From NCBI GenBank assembly GCA_025526935.1, contig JAHLKD010000004.1:496001-560000 (forward strand): a stretch of DNA of 64,000 nucleotides, in the 5' to 3' direction. This DNA comes from Cladochytrium replicatum (lineage: Eukaryota; Chytridiomycota; Chytridiomycetes; Cladochytriales; Cladochytriaceae). Positions 1 to 11,624 of this stretch are shown one piece after another. The notes beneath the pieces are model-generated. The model worked only from the letters and a program-made list of their open reading frames with translations, was not told where the DNA came from and did not search any database. Positions within the stretch are counted from its first letter, which is position 1, and every line of letters starts with the position of its first letter. A program made the position numbers and the translations under genes.

Positions 1-1319
1 CAAAGGTGCGATTATTCCATCCACCACTGGTATGTTCAGATATTCATGTTTGGCCACGTTTCAGGATTCAGAATCAGCATCTGAAGATCTCGATTACCCT
101 TTTCATGATCTTTTCTGTGCTGGTCAACGTCTTCTTCCTTGCTGGTAAGTTAACCTTCCACACGATGCCGTTCATGTGGGCTCATGATCGAATCAGGTAC
201 TGCTCTGGTCGCACAGAGTGATTTCGCATCGGCGACACCATTATTTATCATTGGAAGCATTTCTTGGGTTCTTGCTTGGCTCAACGTTACCTATCACACA
301 TCTTACCGCGCTGCATTGATTTCGCTGGTTGGATTCCAACGACCATGGATCATTTCGATCGTCGCAGTGTGCTGTCAGGGGGCCCTTTCCGGCACTGGTT
401 CCGTATTCTTCACGATGAAGTAAGGGAACTCTGACAACTTAGTTTTGAACATTTCTCACAAGGTGTTTTCAGCTTCATTTCATCTTTTGGCCAGACGGTT
501 GACACCCGAAGCACGTTGATCACGTTTGTTGAGTCATTTTGGTACTCGATTGTAGAAACTGCCTTGTTTGTGGTCACTCAGTACCGTATCGTATCCGTTC
601 GCTCTCGCATCAAGAAGGTCAGCGTGACAGTCAAACTCCAGCTGTACTGGAAGGCCGTGACCCGGTCAATGTTGTACTCACTCAACGTTATCATGATGTT
701 CCTTGCCGTCGGGAACGAGTTTGGAGTCAATGTTGGCGGGAACTGGTCCTTGTATGGACACGCCATTACGCTTCTCATCTTGATGACCGACAGCAACCGA
801 TTCCAAGAGACGATTGCCATCTTGAACGGCGATAAAGTTCCGAACCGTGGCACTGGAGTTCTCGGGACCAACACGTATGGATCAACCAACGGCGCTTCGG
901 GTAACCATTCTTTCTCGAACCACAACCACTCGAGCTCCTTCTCCAAATCAAACCAGAAAGCTCAGAAGGGCTTCGAACTCCAACCCACGTATCCTCCCAG
1001 TACTCGCACAGGGGCCAACCTTCAACATTCAAACTCGAGTGGTTCGACCTTCGCGATCGACACAAACAAAATTTTCAGCACCAATGGTGCTCCTGACCAG
1101 GTTTACTCGCCTACCAGAACCAACTACTCCAGCACCACCCTGCACAACGAACTCTCTCAGCCCAACAGTCAGATTGGCTACATTCTCCAAGAGACCCAAA
1201 CAAATGCGATGCCTTACGGTTTCCCGCCAAGCCAACCAAACCGCAACTACGCTCCTGGCGCGCAATATAGCCAGACTGCCAGCAGTCAGTTCGCTGGGTC
1301 ACAAGGAGGTCGCTATTAG
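1..1319 (+). CDS. Multi-pass membrane protein, 3' part only
   Basis: Three exons are visible: up to 144, 197-419 and 473-1319, with introns 145-196 and 420-472. The 5' end lies before the window. The translation carries about six hydrophobic segments (for example around 90-145, 230-290, 310-390, 540-590, 665-720 and 745-790). After the last segment comes a hydrophilic tail of about 170 residues rich in Ser, Asn, Thr and Gln. The last exon has no ATG at its opening, so it must be reached by splicing; the junction joins hydrophobic segments in frame. The layout resembles a receptor- or channel-like protein with a cytosolic low-complexity tail, but I recognise no family signature and give no function. 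Confidence 0.6.
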
Positions 1320-1716
1320 ATTTTCATCCTGCCACCTTTAAATATTCTCCGGTTCATTCTAGTTACCGGTTTTCTTCCCTTGGCCACCGTAGATTTAAGC
1401 GAGAAGATCATCTTTCCCACAAACCTTGCCTCTGAATGTTTCAGTTTGTTTGCTGTTTGTTAATCATATAGAGTCAGCCGATTTTTATGGATATGATGGA
1501 CTTTTTTTCTTTACAATGAATACACTCTTCTTACACGTTCTAAACGCAACTGAAACAAACGTTGACAAAGCGGAAAATCAACTCACGACTCGTTGCTTTC
1601 CAACGACACCGCGAATTACATGAACATGTGTTCAATTCTAAAAACGATACTCAGGAATCTCGAGCAAAACATAACAGAAATGATTCAGTGGCAGAAAACA
1701 AAATTGCAACTTTGGA

Positions 1717-4700
1717 CTAGCGTTCGGCCTTCTCCGCTTTCTTCCTCTCTCTTCGTTCACGACGACGCACTTCTTCATCGGGATCAGCAGAACCGTCCTT
1801 CTCTTTCTTTCGCTCTTTGTCCTTCTTCCGATCCTTTTTCTCTTTGTCCTCCCCACCTCCACCTTCTCTCTCTTCACGCTCCTTTCGCTCCTTCCGTTCC
1901 TTCCTCCGGCGTGCCTTCTCCTCCTCGTCTTCTTCAGCTCCACCACCTGCCGCGGCCTTCTCGAGCTTCTCTCGCTCCTTACGCTCCTTACGCCTCCGTG
2001 CGCGCTCCTCGTCGTCCTCGTCCCCACGCTTCGAGCTCTTCTCACGTCGCGACGGCTTCTCACCATCTTTATCCTTCTTGCGGCGCTCGCGGTCTTTGTC
2101 TTTGCTCCTGTGCTCGCGGTGCTTGCGCTCCTTCTTCTCCTCGCCCTCTCCACCGCTGAGCAGCAAGTCCGGTTGCGATGGGCTTACGGGGCTGAGCATG
2201 CCATCGGCGTCACCGCGCGGGCTTAGCATGTTGTCTTCATCCTCGTCCTCGTCTTCCTCTTTGACGAGTTGCAACGCGCTCCGTCGTCGGACATCGTTGT
2301 AGCTCGCTCTGAAGCCAACGCTAGTTGCGGCTGCGGAAGTTGGGCTGAGAGAGCGGGTCAGGTCCTCAAGCATCTGCTCCAGGTCACCATTGTCATCGTC
2401 GGCCGTCGCACCCCATCGGTCCTGCTGTAAGTTTGTTGATGACGCGGCAGCAACGATGGCGGCAGCGGCGGCGGTGTCGGATACGCCAGAGGATATTCTC
2501 CGGCCACCAACGGACGAGGCGATCTCAGTCTTATCGTCCTCGGTGGGTGTGCTGTTGCGGTAAGCAGCAAACGGCGACCGTGTCTCAACAACAGGTGAGT
2601 ACATCGTTCGAACTTCCGGGCCGCTTCCTCGCCTGGCGCTGTCTGCAATAGTGAAAAGTCGGGGTGTCGTTGGAGCAGTGCTCTGGTATTCATCAGTGGC
2701 AGCCACGTTTCTTGGTGCATCCATGCGATCGTCATCGCTGTCGTCATCGTGGTGACGTTGGTACGCGGCGGGGAGCCCAACAAGCTTCGAGGAAGCTGCT
2801 TGCGGTCCCCGAGCTCTAGATGCACCACGGTCAGAGTCTTCAGAGTCCGACTGGAGATCAGCGCCAATTGAAGCGAAAGCCGACTGGGCGCTTGGCGTCC
2901 ACGCAAATTGGGCCTGTGGAAGAGGTGCGGCAGGGGCGGATCGTTGCGGGGACGACGCAACAGGGGAGCCTGATTGATGTTTACCCAAAAGCTCCTCACT
3001 CTCATGAAGCAACACTTCCGCTGCGCTGGTCCAGTCGGCATTCGTGGGAGTCGCTCCAAGTGGGGTGGGAGAGCTGTGGATTCCACGCGCAGGCGACGGA
3101 GGTGCGGATTCTTCATTGAGCACCGGTGAACCAGTGTGTGCGCGTTGTGCTTTCGCCTTCAACACAGCTTGCATCAGATCAACTCCGCCAGTAGGTCCAG
3201 TCGAAACATGAGCGTGGTATGCAATCGGGCTTCCGATATGACCGTGGTTGGCCAATGGAGTCGGGGGTGGAGTTGGGGCAATTTTATGGAGCATCGGCGA
3301 AATAGGCACAGGGGTGCCGTTAGCAAGCAGATCTTCGCTGTATGCCATTGTGCGGCTTGTGCTGGTGCTCGATTCTCCACCTTGGGCGTACACGGGGCTA
3401 CCTTCGGAGCGCGGCACATCAATTTCTCGCCCTGGTGTTCGCATGGGCGAAGTACGAGCGTTGAGGCTTACGCTCTGCTCGCTGACGGTTGTAGCACTCG
3501 ATTCAATGCTCGCTGATGATGCGCGTCGTTGAGCATTGAACGACGTCGAACCGGAACCCGAAGTGAGTACCCCAGCAGGTGTGTTCCAGTTGTTCTTCCA
3601 TGGAGCAGTTCCATACGGCGAAGCCATAGCAGTAAGCGACCTTCGGCGAGCCCTCAACACATCCTCATCGTCACTGCGGTCCGTGTCGTCATCCGCATTT
3701 GGCACGGGATGGTTGTCGATGGTGACATCAGCGTAGGCGTCACCGTGGGACTCTCTAAGAGTCTGGAGACGACCATTCTGGCTGTTGTAGGACGTCGGCC
3801 TTCCGTTGGGCATATTGTTGGCACGGGGAAGCGAGGTCATGTCTGATGACGTCCAGAGGGTAGTGGACTCTCCCCCAGTCATCGACCTTGAAGGGCTCAT
3901 TGGAAGGTCTATATTCGGCGCGGCGGTATTACGGAAATGGAAGGACGGGGGACGAATTGTCGAAAGCTTCAGCATCCCAGTGGGGTAAGCAGGGTGACTT
4001 GAGCCGGGAGTCATGAGCGTCACGTCTTGCGCCTGAGTGGTTGCGAGGTTTTTGAAGGCGATAATTCCTTCGTCACCATTGGATTTCGTCATCGTCGAAA
4101 TCAGATCCCACCAAAACTCTGCCTGGTCCTGGGAAAGAGCTTTGAGCTGAAAACGGAATATTAATTGCGGAATATTGAAGGCACACGTTCTCTCTTCTTA
4201 CCCTGTACTTTTCACCGGTGCGGGTAAACGCTCCAGCACTACTTCTCCCCTTGTGTTGGATCTCAAACTCCATCGCCGTCCAACCTGAAGCGGTTTTTCC
4301 GTCCACCGGCATCCCCAGCGGTGCAATTACGCACTCAGGCAAGTACAAGCACAAATCAGGTTCACCACGATCCAGTGCTCCATCGCTGAGCTGCTTAAAC
4401 AGAGCCTCCGCCTGATTCTTCACCATCTCAGGCTGCAAATCGTCCATCTGATCTTTTTTGCTTTTCGCCTTCTCCTCCTCGTCCTCCTGGGCCTTGAACT
4501 TGGCTGTCGCAGAGTCATAGTACACAGTATCCCTTCGCTTCCGCGCCGGTTTCTTTTTGCCTCCAACCATCCATGCAGCAATCGACACCGGAGCACCAGC
4601 CTGGTCTTTCGCGACCGTACCATCGTTTTCGTCTTGCGCTTTCTCAACAGGCTGAACAAACTCCCCAGCGACGACATCCACACTCACGACCGGTGCGTTC

Positions 4701-6637
4701 GGGAATCCGTGGAGGTACCCTGCAGCTGTCAAGACAAAGTACGCTTCCCTCCAACCAGGCTTCTTGAACATAATTCCACCTTTCTCGAGCCGGAGGAGTG
4801 GCCCCTCACGAACGATCTCCGACAGCGGGTGGTCCATCCCGTCGTAGATCATGTGGCGAGCTTCGACAAATGGTGCATCTTCGTCGATAAGGATGTCAAA
4901 GTGGTCGGTTTTGAACTGACCCCATTCAATGGGACCCTCCATTGCCTCTGTTGCCCGGAAAAGTGGTTGGTTTATGTTATTGACTTCAGCGGTGATTTGC
5001 CTCGCACGGAACTCAACATAGCCGGACACAGCGTTCTGGACCAGAGAGATGACAGTCTGTTCGAACACTGCTATATTTTGTTGCTGGTCGAGAAGCCTGG
5101 CACGGATGGATTTCTGCTTGGCTACACATCGAGCAATGTGGTGCTTAATTGCTAAATGGAATAGTTAACATCTCGACGAAAAGTATAGTAATGCAACTCA
5201 CTTGTGTTGTAAAGCCATGGGTCGCCAGGACCGACACCGTTGGCTGCTCCTGGTGCGACCACAGGGAACGGTGGGATGAGGATCTGCTTCTCTTCAACCA
5301 CAGCCACCCCTCCAACCGGCGCGACCGTCCCGTTCGGGGGTGTACTGACGCTAGACTTCTCCGACCCATTCTGCGACTGCGGTGTTGCCGAACCCGCAAC
5401 AGGCTTCACATCCTTCTTCGAGAAACCCAAGTACGAAGCCCAACCCGCCTGTTGCTGCTGTTGTTGCTGTTGTTCAAATAGAGGTGCCTGCGGAGTCGCT
5501 CCCGACATGGGAGACATGGCTCTCGGAGTCATCGCCCCGGTAGAGCCATCCATCGAAGGTGTCGGAGGAATCAGTGGTAATCCATTCGCAGTAAGGAAGT
5601 TCTCAGCCTGAATGTACTTCACCGCCATCTCGCGCTGCCAGCGCACCAGCACCCCCAAAGCCTGAGTGAGAACAACAAACTTTTCGCCATCCTGAGCGAG
5701 CTCTTGGTCCAGTACGGCCCATTCCTCGGCGGCATCTTCAATTTTGTGCTCCACCTCTTCTGCAATCATCCGCAGGGCAGCCAATGTTTGGGTCTCCAAG
5801 AACTGAGAGGCAGCGTAATGGGCAGCAGTTCGGCGTGCTTGGGTTTCGTAAAATGTATTAAAGAACGACTTCGAAAAGATAACGTAAGAATTGTGATTGA
5901 GATTATGGTGATATTAATCCTGCCCACCTTGACAGATCCGTGCCCGGCGAAAACATCGAGACCGAAGTGGTCTGACGGCTCCTCCATCAGGGCTTTTGAA
6001 ACGGCGGGGTTTGAACGGATAGGAACAATAAGCGACGACAGATTCACGACCGACTTCCCGAGATTCTCCGCGGCAGCTTTTTCCTGATCAGCCACAATCT
6101 GTAAGTGGTTAACTAGGTTCGATAGCAAAGTCTGCCATCCTTTCAATCGCTCCAGCAGAACCTAAGAACAGATCAAATGACTTTTAGGGTCATGGAATCT
6201 ATATACACCACATGTGATCGACTAACTTTAGTTGCCGGCAAAGGTATAAGTCCAAACGTAGGGTTGTTCGCAAACGGCGCCTTAATCATTGGCGTCATAA
6301 ACTGCTGCGTCATTTGGTGGTGGTATTGCTGCAACATTTTGGCCTGCTGCTGCTGCAGCTCCTCATCGTAAACAAAGTCGGCAGCGTCAGCATAGTGCTG
6401 CTGATGTTGCTGCATCTGGTACTGCGACGCACTCCCAACGTTGGTTGGGTGGTGCGAAGGGGCCTCTGAAACCGATGGCGCATAGTGGTGTTGGCGGTGT
6501 GCATTCTGGTTCTCCTGATACTCCTCGTCATAGCCCGATGAGTAGTAGTTCTGTTGGTAGTCGTATTCACCCGAAGCATGCTGTTGTGGTTCATAACCAC
6601 CCCTCGTGTCCATGGTGGGTCCCGGTGTCGGTGACAT
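1717..6637 (-). CDS. SLM1: SLM1-like BAR/PH-domain protein with long charged tail
   Basis: Five exons (6637-6227, 6161-5928, 5868-5202, 5151-4202, 4146-1717) join in frame to about 1,563 residues. The N-terminus is Gln/Tyr/His-rich. A helical region follows (exon 2 to the start of exon 4) that fits the F-BAR-like module of yeast Slm1/Slm2. Then comes a PH domain, around residues 360-480, with LLRLEKGGIMFKKPGW followed by the core YFVLTAAGYLHGF. Slm proteins bind PI(4,5)P2 at eisosome-associated plasma membrane and act downstream of TORC2 and sphingolipid stress; that role is inferred from family. The last exon adds about 800 residues, Ser/Thr/Pro-rich and ending in some 150 residues of Lys/Arg/Glu repeats. 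This is much longer than the yeast proteins. A CAG-type Gln run lies near 5445-5475. The start at 6637 is the first ATG in the reading frame. Confidence 0.82.
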
Positions 6638-7681
6638 TGAGAAAGAAAACTAATGTTTTGCTCTGGTCAGAGCGAAAGAAACCAAGCACGACGTTGTAAT
6701 GACAGTAGACTAATTGGCACTGGAAGCCTGTAGTAACAAATGCGCTCAACACCGGAAGCCAAACGCCGCAGCCATGCAAACAGAGTGTAACACTATACGA
6801 ACCTTTACGACCTTTCCCATCTACCAAGCGCAGACCCGAGCGTGGCACGTACGTGGTGGGCAGTGGGACTGACGCCTACACAAATGATCAACGATGCCAC
6901 AAGGAGGTGGCGTTGTGTGGCTGGCTTGAATGGTTTTCGTGTGGCCCATAAACAAGTATTTTTATTGAGACACAGCTGAAATATAAAATAAAAAATAATA
7001 TTGAGTGTCTGTGCTCTGGTCTCTACGAAATCGGGTTTCAGTTCCTTCAGTGTCAGTGCAAACCACCACGGTACAGACATCCAACAACTACGAGGACCAA
7101 ATAACTCACCATTAACCGGGCTATTTTTTCAAGCTAAAATGATAGATTGAACAAAATTAAGACATTACTGCATGAACTTATGAACCCATTCCGTGCACCC
7201 CAACGCCAGTTGGGTTAAGATACACGGGCAATAAACAGGGAGGGAAGCAAGAACTCAGGACTGCATTCTAAACATCCACCTGCTAAAGTGCTAGGTCTAT
7301 TAAAGGATGAACATGAAACAACAATGAACTTCGGAGGAGGAATATTGTTGGTGGGGAGGAAAGAACAAATATTTAAATGAAAATAATATGAGCCATTGAA
7401 TGTGCCATCAAACAGTGACCAATGCAAATGGGGGGTGAACGGCTTATAGAAAAGGATGTGGACGAGAAACTAAAAATATAACTAAAAGAGATGGGAAGAT
7501 AACCTAACCCAGGCCAACCCAAAAATAATGACCCCACTTGCTCCCATGGACGAGGTTCAAGTCTTTTGATCCAATAACGATTCAAAAAATCTTTCCTCCG
7601 TTGTCGGAAACATGCAACAGTCCATGAAAACAGACGAAATAAAAAGCGAGACAAGAAAGCGACATGTGCGCGTCCAAACAA
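6638..7681. other. Intergenic region
   Basis: About 1 kb between the start of the SLM1-like gene and the 3' end of the next minus-strand gene. It should hold the SLM1-like promoter and the 3' UTR of the neighbour. Short open frames here lack domain-like composition or splice partners. I see no RNA gene or repeat. Confidence 0.5.
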
Positions 7682-9694
7682 TCACGCTCGGATTCCTGCA
7701 GCAGTTCTGGCACTCATCCAACTCTTCATTCTCTCTGCTCCCCTCCTCAACCCAGCAAAGCGATGACCGAGGGGAGACCCAATTGGACCCATATCGACAG
7801 GCGTGAGACCCTCTTGTGCTCCAATCAAGCTACCGTTGTTCTCCTCTAGTCCGGAGCAAACACTTACGCGACTGAGCACTGGAGACATGCCCAAATTGCG
7901 CGGAGATGCACCAGCTGGTTTAGTAGTTGAACTGGTCGAATCCCTTCTGAGCAAACCCCCAAAAAGTAATGAAGCATTTGAGCTCACACGTCGAATGTTT
8001 AAGAGAGATGCTGGTGACTCGGTAGTGTAGGAATCCTGCACTGGGGAAGTCGGAATAGCCGGGTCTTTCGCTCCCACCTGTCCCTTTTTCGATGAGGAGC
8101 GCTTCAGACCTTTGAACGAAGATGCGCGTCGAACACCATAAGCCAGTTTCTGTTCCTCCTTTGGTGGAGCATTCTCATCACTGGACAGAACTTGGTAGTG
8201 GGTAGCAATCGCCAAGAGTCTTTGAAGACAATCTTCGTCGTCGATCCTCAGCACACACCGTGGTTGGCGACCAGCAGAATCCCGAATCATAATGCGAACG
8301 TCTGGCTTTATTGCTATGGAGGTCATGATCGCCTCACGTTTGCGGAGGTCGTACTTAAGGCACTTTTCGTTGTCAGCGTAAACAAATAAGGTTCCGAACT
8401 GTACAACTATAAGTACATCCTTCTGACGGAGAAGGGGTGTTGAGGGAACTCGGATTGCACGAGCTCGAAGGGTGTGGGCTGGATCTTCACGACGAAGGGC
8501 AGAGACAGGAGCTGTGTAGTTGATTCGAGGTGCCGGAATGGCAGTGATAGGAACAGGAGGTGCAAGCTGCAGCTCAGGGTTGCGGTTGAGCTTGTATGCC
8601 GTATTTGTTTGGGATCGTCTCATTTCATCACTGTTGTGTGGAACTATAGCATCCACATCGGAATTGAGTGACGGCACACGCGGGAGAGTTCGATCCATCC
8701 TACGACGGAGTGTTGGTCCGATAGCTGAGGGAGTGACGGGGTGGAAGTCGAAACTTGATGGACTAGACGAAAGCGGTTGAGATTCGGAACCAGGAGGAAA
8801 TGAGATGCAAACTGCTCGCCGTGCGTCAATGTTCCTCACGGTAAATGTCGAGGGCGTGTTATCATTCACCACATGTGAGCGAGCTGGAGATTCTGAGTGC
8901 TGACGTTCGGTAGGAGTATCTGCATCGGAATTCTCGTTTTCGTTGTCGTACGATGGGGGTAAGTTGGTACTGCTTGCACAAGGCAAGCCAGGATATGTAG
9001 GCAAAAACACAAACGGCGCAAGAAGGTCATCAATTCCGCTTCTGCTCTCAGAGTCCGAGTCAGGGGATGGCGCGCGTGGAGGAGGTTGTGGTGATTGTCG
9101 TTTTGGATGGGAGATTGGCCACGAAGGTGGAACCGTCGTTGTTGTGTCCTGCTGCTCGGATGATGAGACGGAAGGCGCACTAGACAGAGCCTCAGATGAG
9201 TCCGAATATGCTCGCAGAGATGGAAGCGAAGTCGGAGTTGACGGCGGAGGAGTCGAGGGAAGTGGAGGGAATGTGGACAGTTGGTGGTGTGGTAAGGACG
9301 CAGATCCGACATCCTTTTTCTGCATCGGCGGCGGAGCACCGAAAGGTGGAAGGACTCGATTCCGCCCGGCGTAGTTAAAATATGTCGGCTTCGAAGATGA
9401 AACCGACGCAGATCTTCCCGGAGAGAGAGCTGGTTGTTGGTATACATTCAATAACGGTACACTGGAGGCTGCAACCGGAATGTGGTGCTGAAGCATATGA
9501 ACTGGATACCCCGCCTGTACCACTTGGTGGAGCGGCTGAACAGGAGGATGAACTGTGTGTATAGCACGAACCGGGAATACTGGTTGAAGTTGAATATTCG
9601 GGTGGTTGAACCCAAATGCGTGGGTTGGCAAGTTGGCTGAAGAGTCCGGGCCCCGAGATACTTCCAGACGGGCTGGGTGGTGAGGTACCGACAT
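7682..9694 (-). CDS. Ser/Pro-rich protein with one small folded region
   Basis: A single uninterrupted frame of 670 codons from an ATG at 9694 to a TGA at 7682. The first 400 or so residues are dominated by Pro, Ser, His and Thr and look disordered. A conserved-looking stretch around residues 425-505 alternates beta-like and helical segments (VLIVVQFGTLFVYADNEKCL, then RCVLRIDDEDCLQRLL) and could be a small PH- or PB1-like fold, but I cannot assign it. The C-terminal 150 residues are again Ser-rich with basic patches. A 5' non-coding exon is possible, because splice-like sites occur between 9695 and 9900. Function unknown. Confidence 0.65.
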   Translation of the reverse strand: MSVPHHPARLEVSRGPDSSANLPTHAFGFNHPNIQLQPVFPVRAIHTVHPPVQPLHQVVQAGYPVHMLQHHIPVAASSVPLLNVYQQPALSPGRSASVSSSKPTYFNYAGRNRVLPPFGAPPPMQKKDVGSASLPHHQLSTFPPLPSTPPPSTPTSLPSLRAYSDSSEALSSAPSVSSSEQQDTTTTVPPSWPISHPKRQSPQPPPRAPSPDSDSESRSGIDDLLAPFVFLPTYPGLPCASSTNLPPSYDNENENSDADTPTERQHSESPARSHVVNDNTPSTFTVRNIDARRAVCISFPPGSESQPLSSSPSSFDFHPVTPSAIGPTLRRRMDRTLPRVPSLNSDVDAIVPHNSDEMRRSQTNTAYKLNRNPELQLAPPVPITAIPAPRINYTAPVSALRREDPAHTLRARAIRVPSTPLLRQKDVLIVVQFGTLFVYADNEKCLKYDLRKREAIMTSIAIKPDVRIMIRDSAGRQPRCVLRIDDEDCLQRLLAIATHYQVLSSDENAPPKEEQKLAYGVRRASSFKGLKRSSSKKGQVGAKDPAIPTSPVQDSYTTESPASLLNIRRVSSNASLLFGGLLRRDSTSSTTKPAGASPRNLGMSPVLSRVSVCSGLEENNGSLIGAQEGLTPVDMGPIGSPLGHRFAGLRRGAERMKSWMSARTAAGIRA

Positions 9695-10410
9695 GGTTAA
9701 AATCGTTCTGACTCAATAAGAAATAATCGTTGGAACAGAGAGCGACAGTTGGAGGTTGACGTTGAGAGGAAGAACTGGCCCCTTAGACAATAGAACGTGA
9801 ACACGAACGGAGTGGCGAGATAGGTAATCGAAGCTGAAAGAAGGAACGTAAGCCTTAGAATGCCGGAAATGTTGATGCTGCCCACCTGTAACAGAACGAT
9901 GATGCAATTTTATGAACAATCTACGCAATGGGGGTGCGTTGTGCGAAGAAGTATTTGAGTAGCAAAGGAGTGAGCGCTCGTTCGGGTGACCCGGGGCTGG
10001 TATCGTTCTCAGCAGGGACGGTGTAGTGGGCAAGATACGGTGCAACGCGACGCAATGGCAAGAGTCGGGGCGGGGCGGGGCTTTCCAGAAAGAGACAGGT
10101 ATGGCGGAAGGGGCCAGAACACGGTCGGAAAGAAAATTGGAACCCTACAGCGCAGTTAGGGCTCGGGCCAGTGCCTTATACGGACATATGAAATCAGTGC
10201 AGGATCACGGATCATGCAGATCAGCACCTTTTTTGGAGTCACTGCTATGTTTCATCTCCACGAACTCGAGTGTCGAGTGTGGTGCTGGCGATGTTCTTGT
10301 TGGTGTGTCCACCAACAGTTTGGTTTATCCGCTTGACATTATTCCGTGATTAATATACATCGATAAAAGAGAGTTTCCACCCCATCCCAGTTTCTCCCCC
10401 AACCTAAAAC
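9695..10410. other. Divergent intergenic region with G-rich box
   Basis: Lies between the head of the minus-strand Ser/Pro-rich gene and the head of the plus-strand DUF427 gene, so it should hold both promoters. Three GGGG runs separated by single C residues occur at 10067-10080 and resemble a GC box. No credible coding sequence was seen. Confidence 0.45.
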
Positions 10411-10813
10411 ATGCCAAAAGCTTCCTGGAACGGTGTTGTTGTTGCTGAATCGGACTCTTTCGAGACAGTCGAAGGAAATATCTACTTCCCCCCGTCTGCA
10501 ATCAAGAAGGAGTACTTCGCAGACTCGACCCACCACACTCACTGCGGTTGGAAAGGAGGTTGCGCTGTTTCCGCTTTTTACCACTTTCATTCCTAAAGGT
10601 CTCTTTCCCTGCAGAATGCAGCTACTTTAACGTCGTTGTGAATGGTCGAGAGAACCAGAACGCAGCTTGGTACTATCCCGATCCTCTGCCGGCAGCGAAA
10701 AACATCACTGGTTACGTTGCATTCTGGAAGGTATTTGGATTCCACATGCCATTCAACTTTTCTGTTCTTTTTTTCTGAATCAAACTTACTAGGGCGTCGA
10801 AGTTACAAAATGA
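10411..10813 (+). CDS. DUF427-family protein
   Basis: Three exons, 10411-10558, 10615-10730 and 10793-10813, splice through GT-AG introns of 56 and 62 bp to give 94 residues ending in GVEVTK. This is a typical length for a stand-alone DUF427 domain. Family hallmarks are present: the opening NGVVVAES, the THCGWKG turn spanning the first splice, and the AAWYYPDPLPAA and GYVAFWKGVEV blocks. DUF427 proteins are small beta-rich proteins common in bacteria and fungi, without an established reaction. The second exon has no start codon of its own, so the splice is needed. The next gene downstream, an MFS permease, is 0.8 kb away on the same strand. Confidence 0.9.
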
Positions 10814-11624
10814 GTCTTCTCTTAACTCACTGAAAATCATTTACTAAGAGAGATGTATATTGACAATACCTTCTCGCTGTTGCATATAATGTTGTGTCAA
10901 AGAAATACAGCTTTGGAACTGTAATGGTTCTTGACGTTGAAAGTCAAAATAATTGATCTCGCTGTCGAGCACAATAACCCAACCACTGCACCTCAACAAT
11001 ATTTGAATCATGAACAGAATAATACTGAATCATGATGAATAGAGCATTTTCTAACTTAGATCTTCCCGAAGTTATACCTCCACATGATATGACTGTCGTT
11101 TGGCCCAAACTTGGACAACTTGAGGTCCGAAACCTTAAAACGATTAAGGTTCAAAATTTTGTGGCTCAATGTCTCTCGAGAAGTTCATGTCTATAAACAT
11201 CTTCGTCCTTACAGATAATGTTGCTTCTACATATTCCAGTTGGTTAGGACCGCTACTTTCAATGCCTCCGAAGCTGGGATAATCGATAGAGAGTGGGCTG
11301 ATTGAGTTAGGGCGGTGATAAAGTTCGAATATGAAAATTTTACGGGGCGAGTTCTTCGGAGATTTCAAGATCGACCTGTCGATGTTGGCGTTTTTCGCAA
11401 TCTGACTGCAATTATCATTCGGGCTATCGTCCCATCATCCAGAGTGGCAGGCGGTGCTCACAGGATTCAGCTCCCCTCTAAACTTAAAAACTATGCACAC
11501 GGCCCCAAAGGTGGCTACTTTACGAAAAAAGTGCCACTCTCCACAAAATTTGAGTGCCCAGCCGAGCTTTTAAGCCCAGTCCGCCCGCATCGTACGTCTC
11601 AAACCTCACCGGCCCATCAAAGCG
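10814..11624. other. Intergenic region upstream of the MFS permease
   Basis: About 0.8 kb, AT-rich in its first half. It must contain the 3' UTR of the DUF427 gene and the promoter of the permease. Short open frames have no supporting features. No RNA gene or repeat was recognised. Confidence 0.45.

Noticed and set aside
1593-2302. Two plus-strand frames of 161-188 codons rich in Ser, Leu and Phe
   Set aside because: They are the complement of the Lys/Arg/Glu-repeat tail of the SLM1-like gene and mirror its composition.
2358-3116. 252-codon minus-strand frame
   Set aside because: An out-of-frame shadow inside the last SLM1-like exon; the true frame is continuous with the PH domain.
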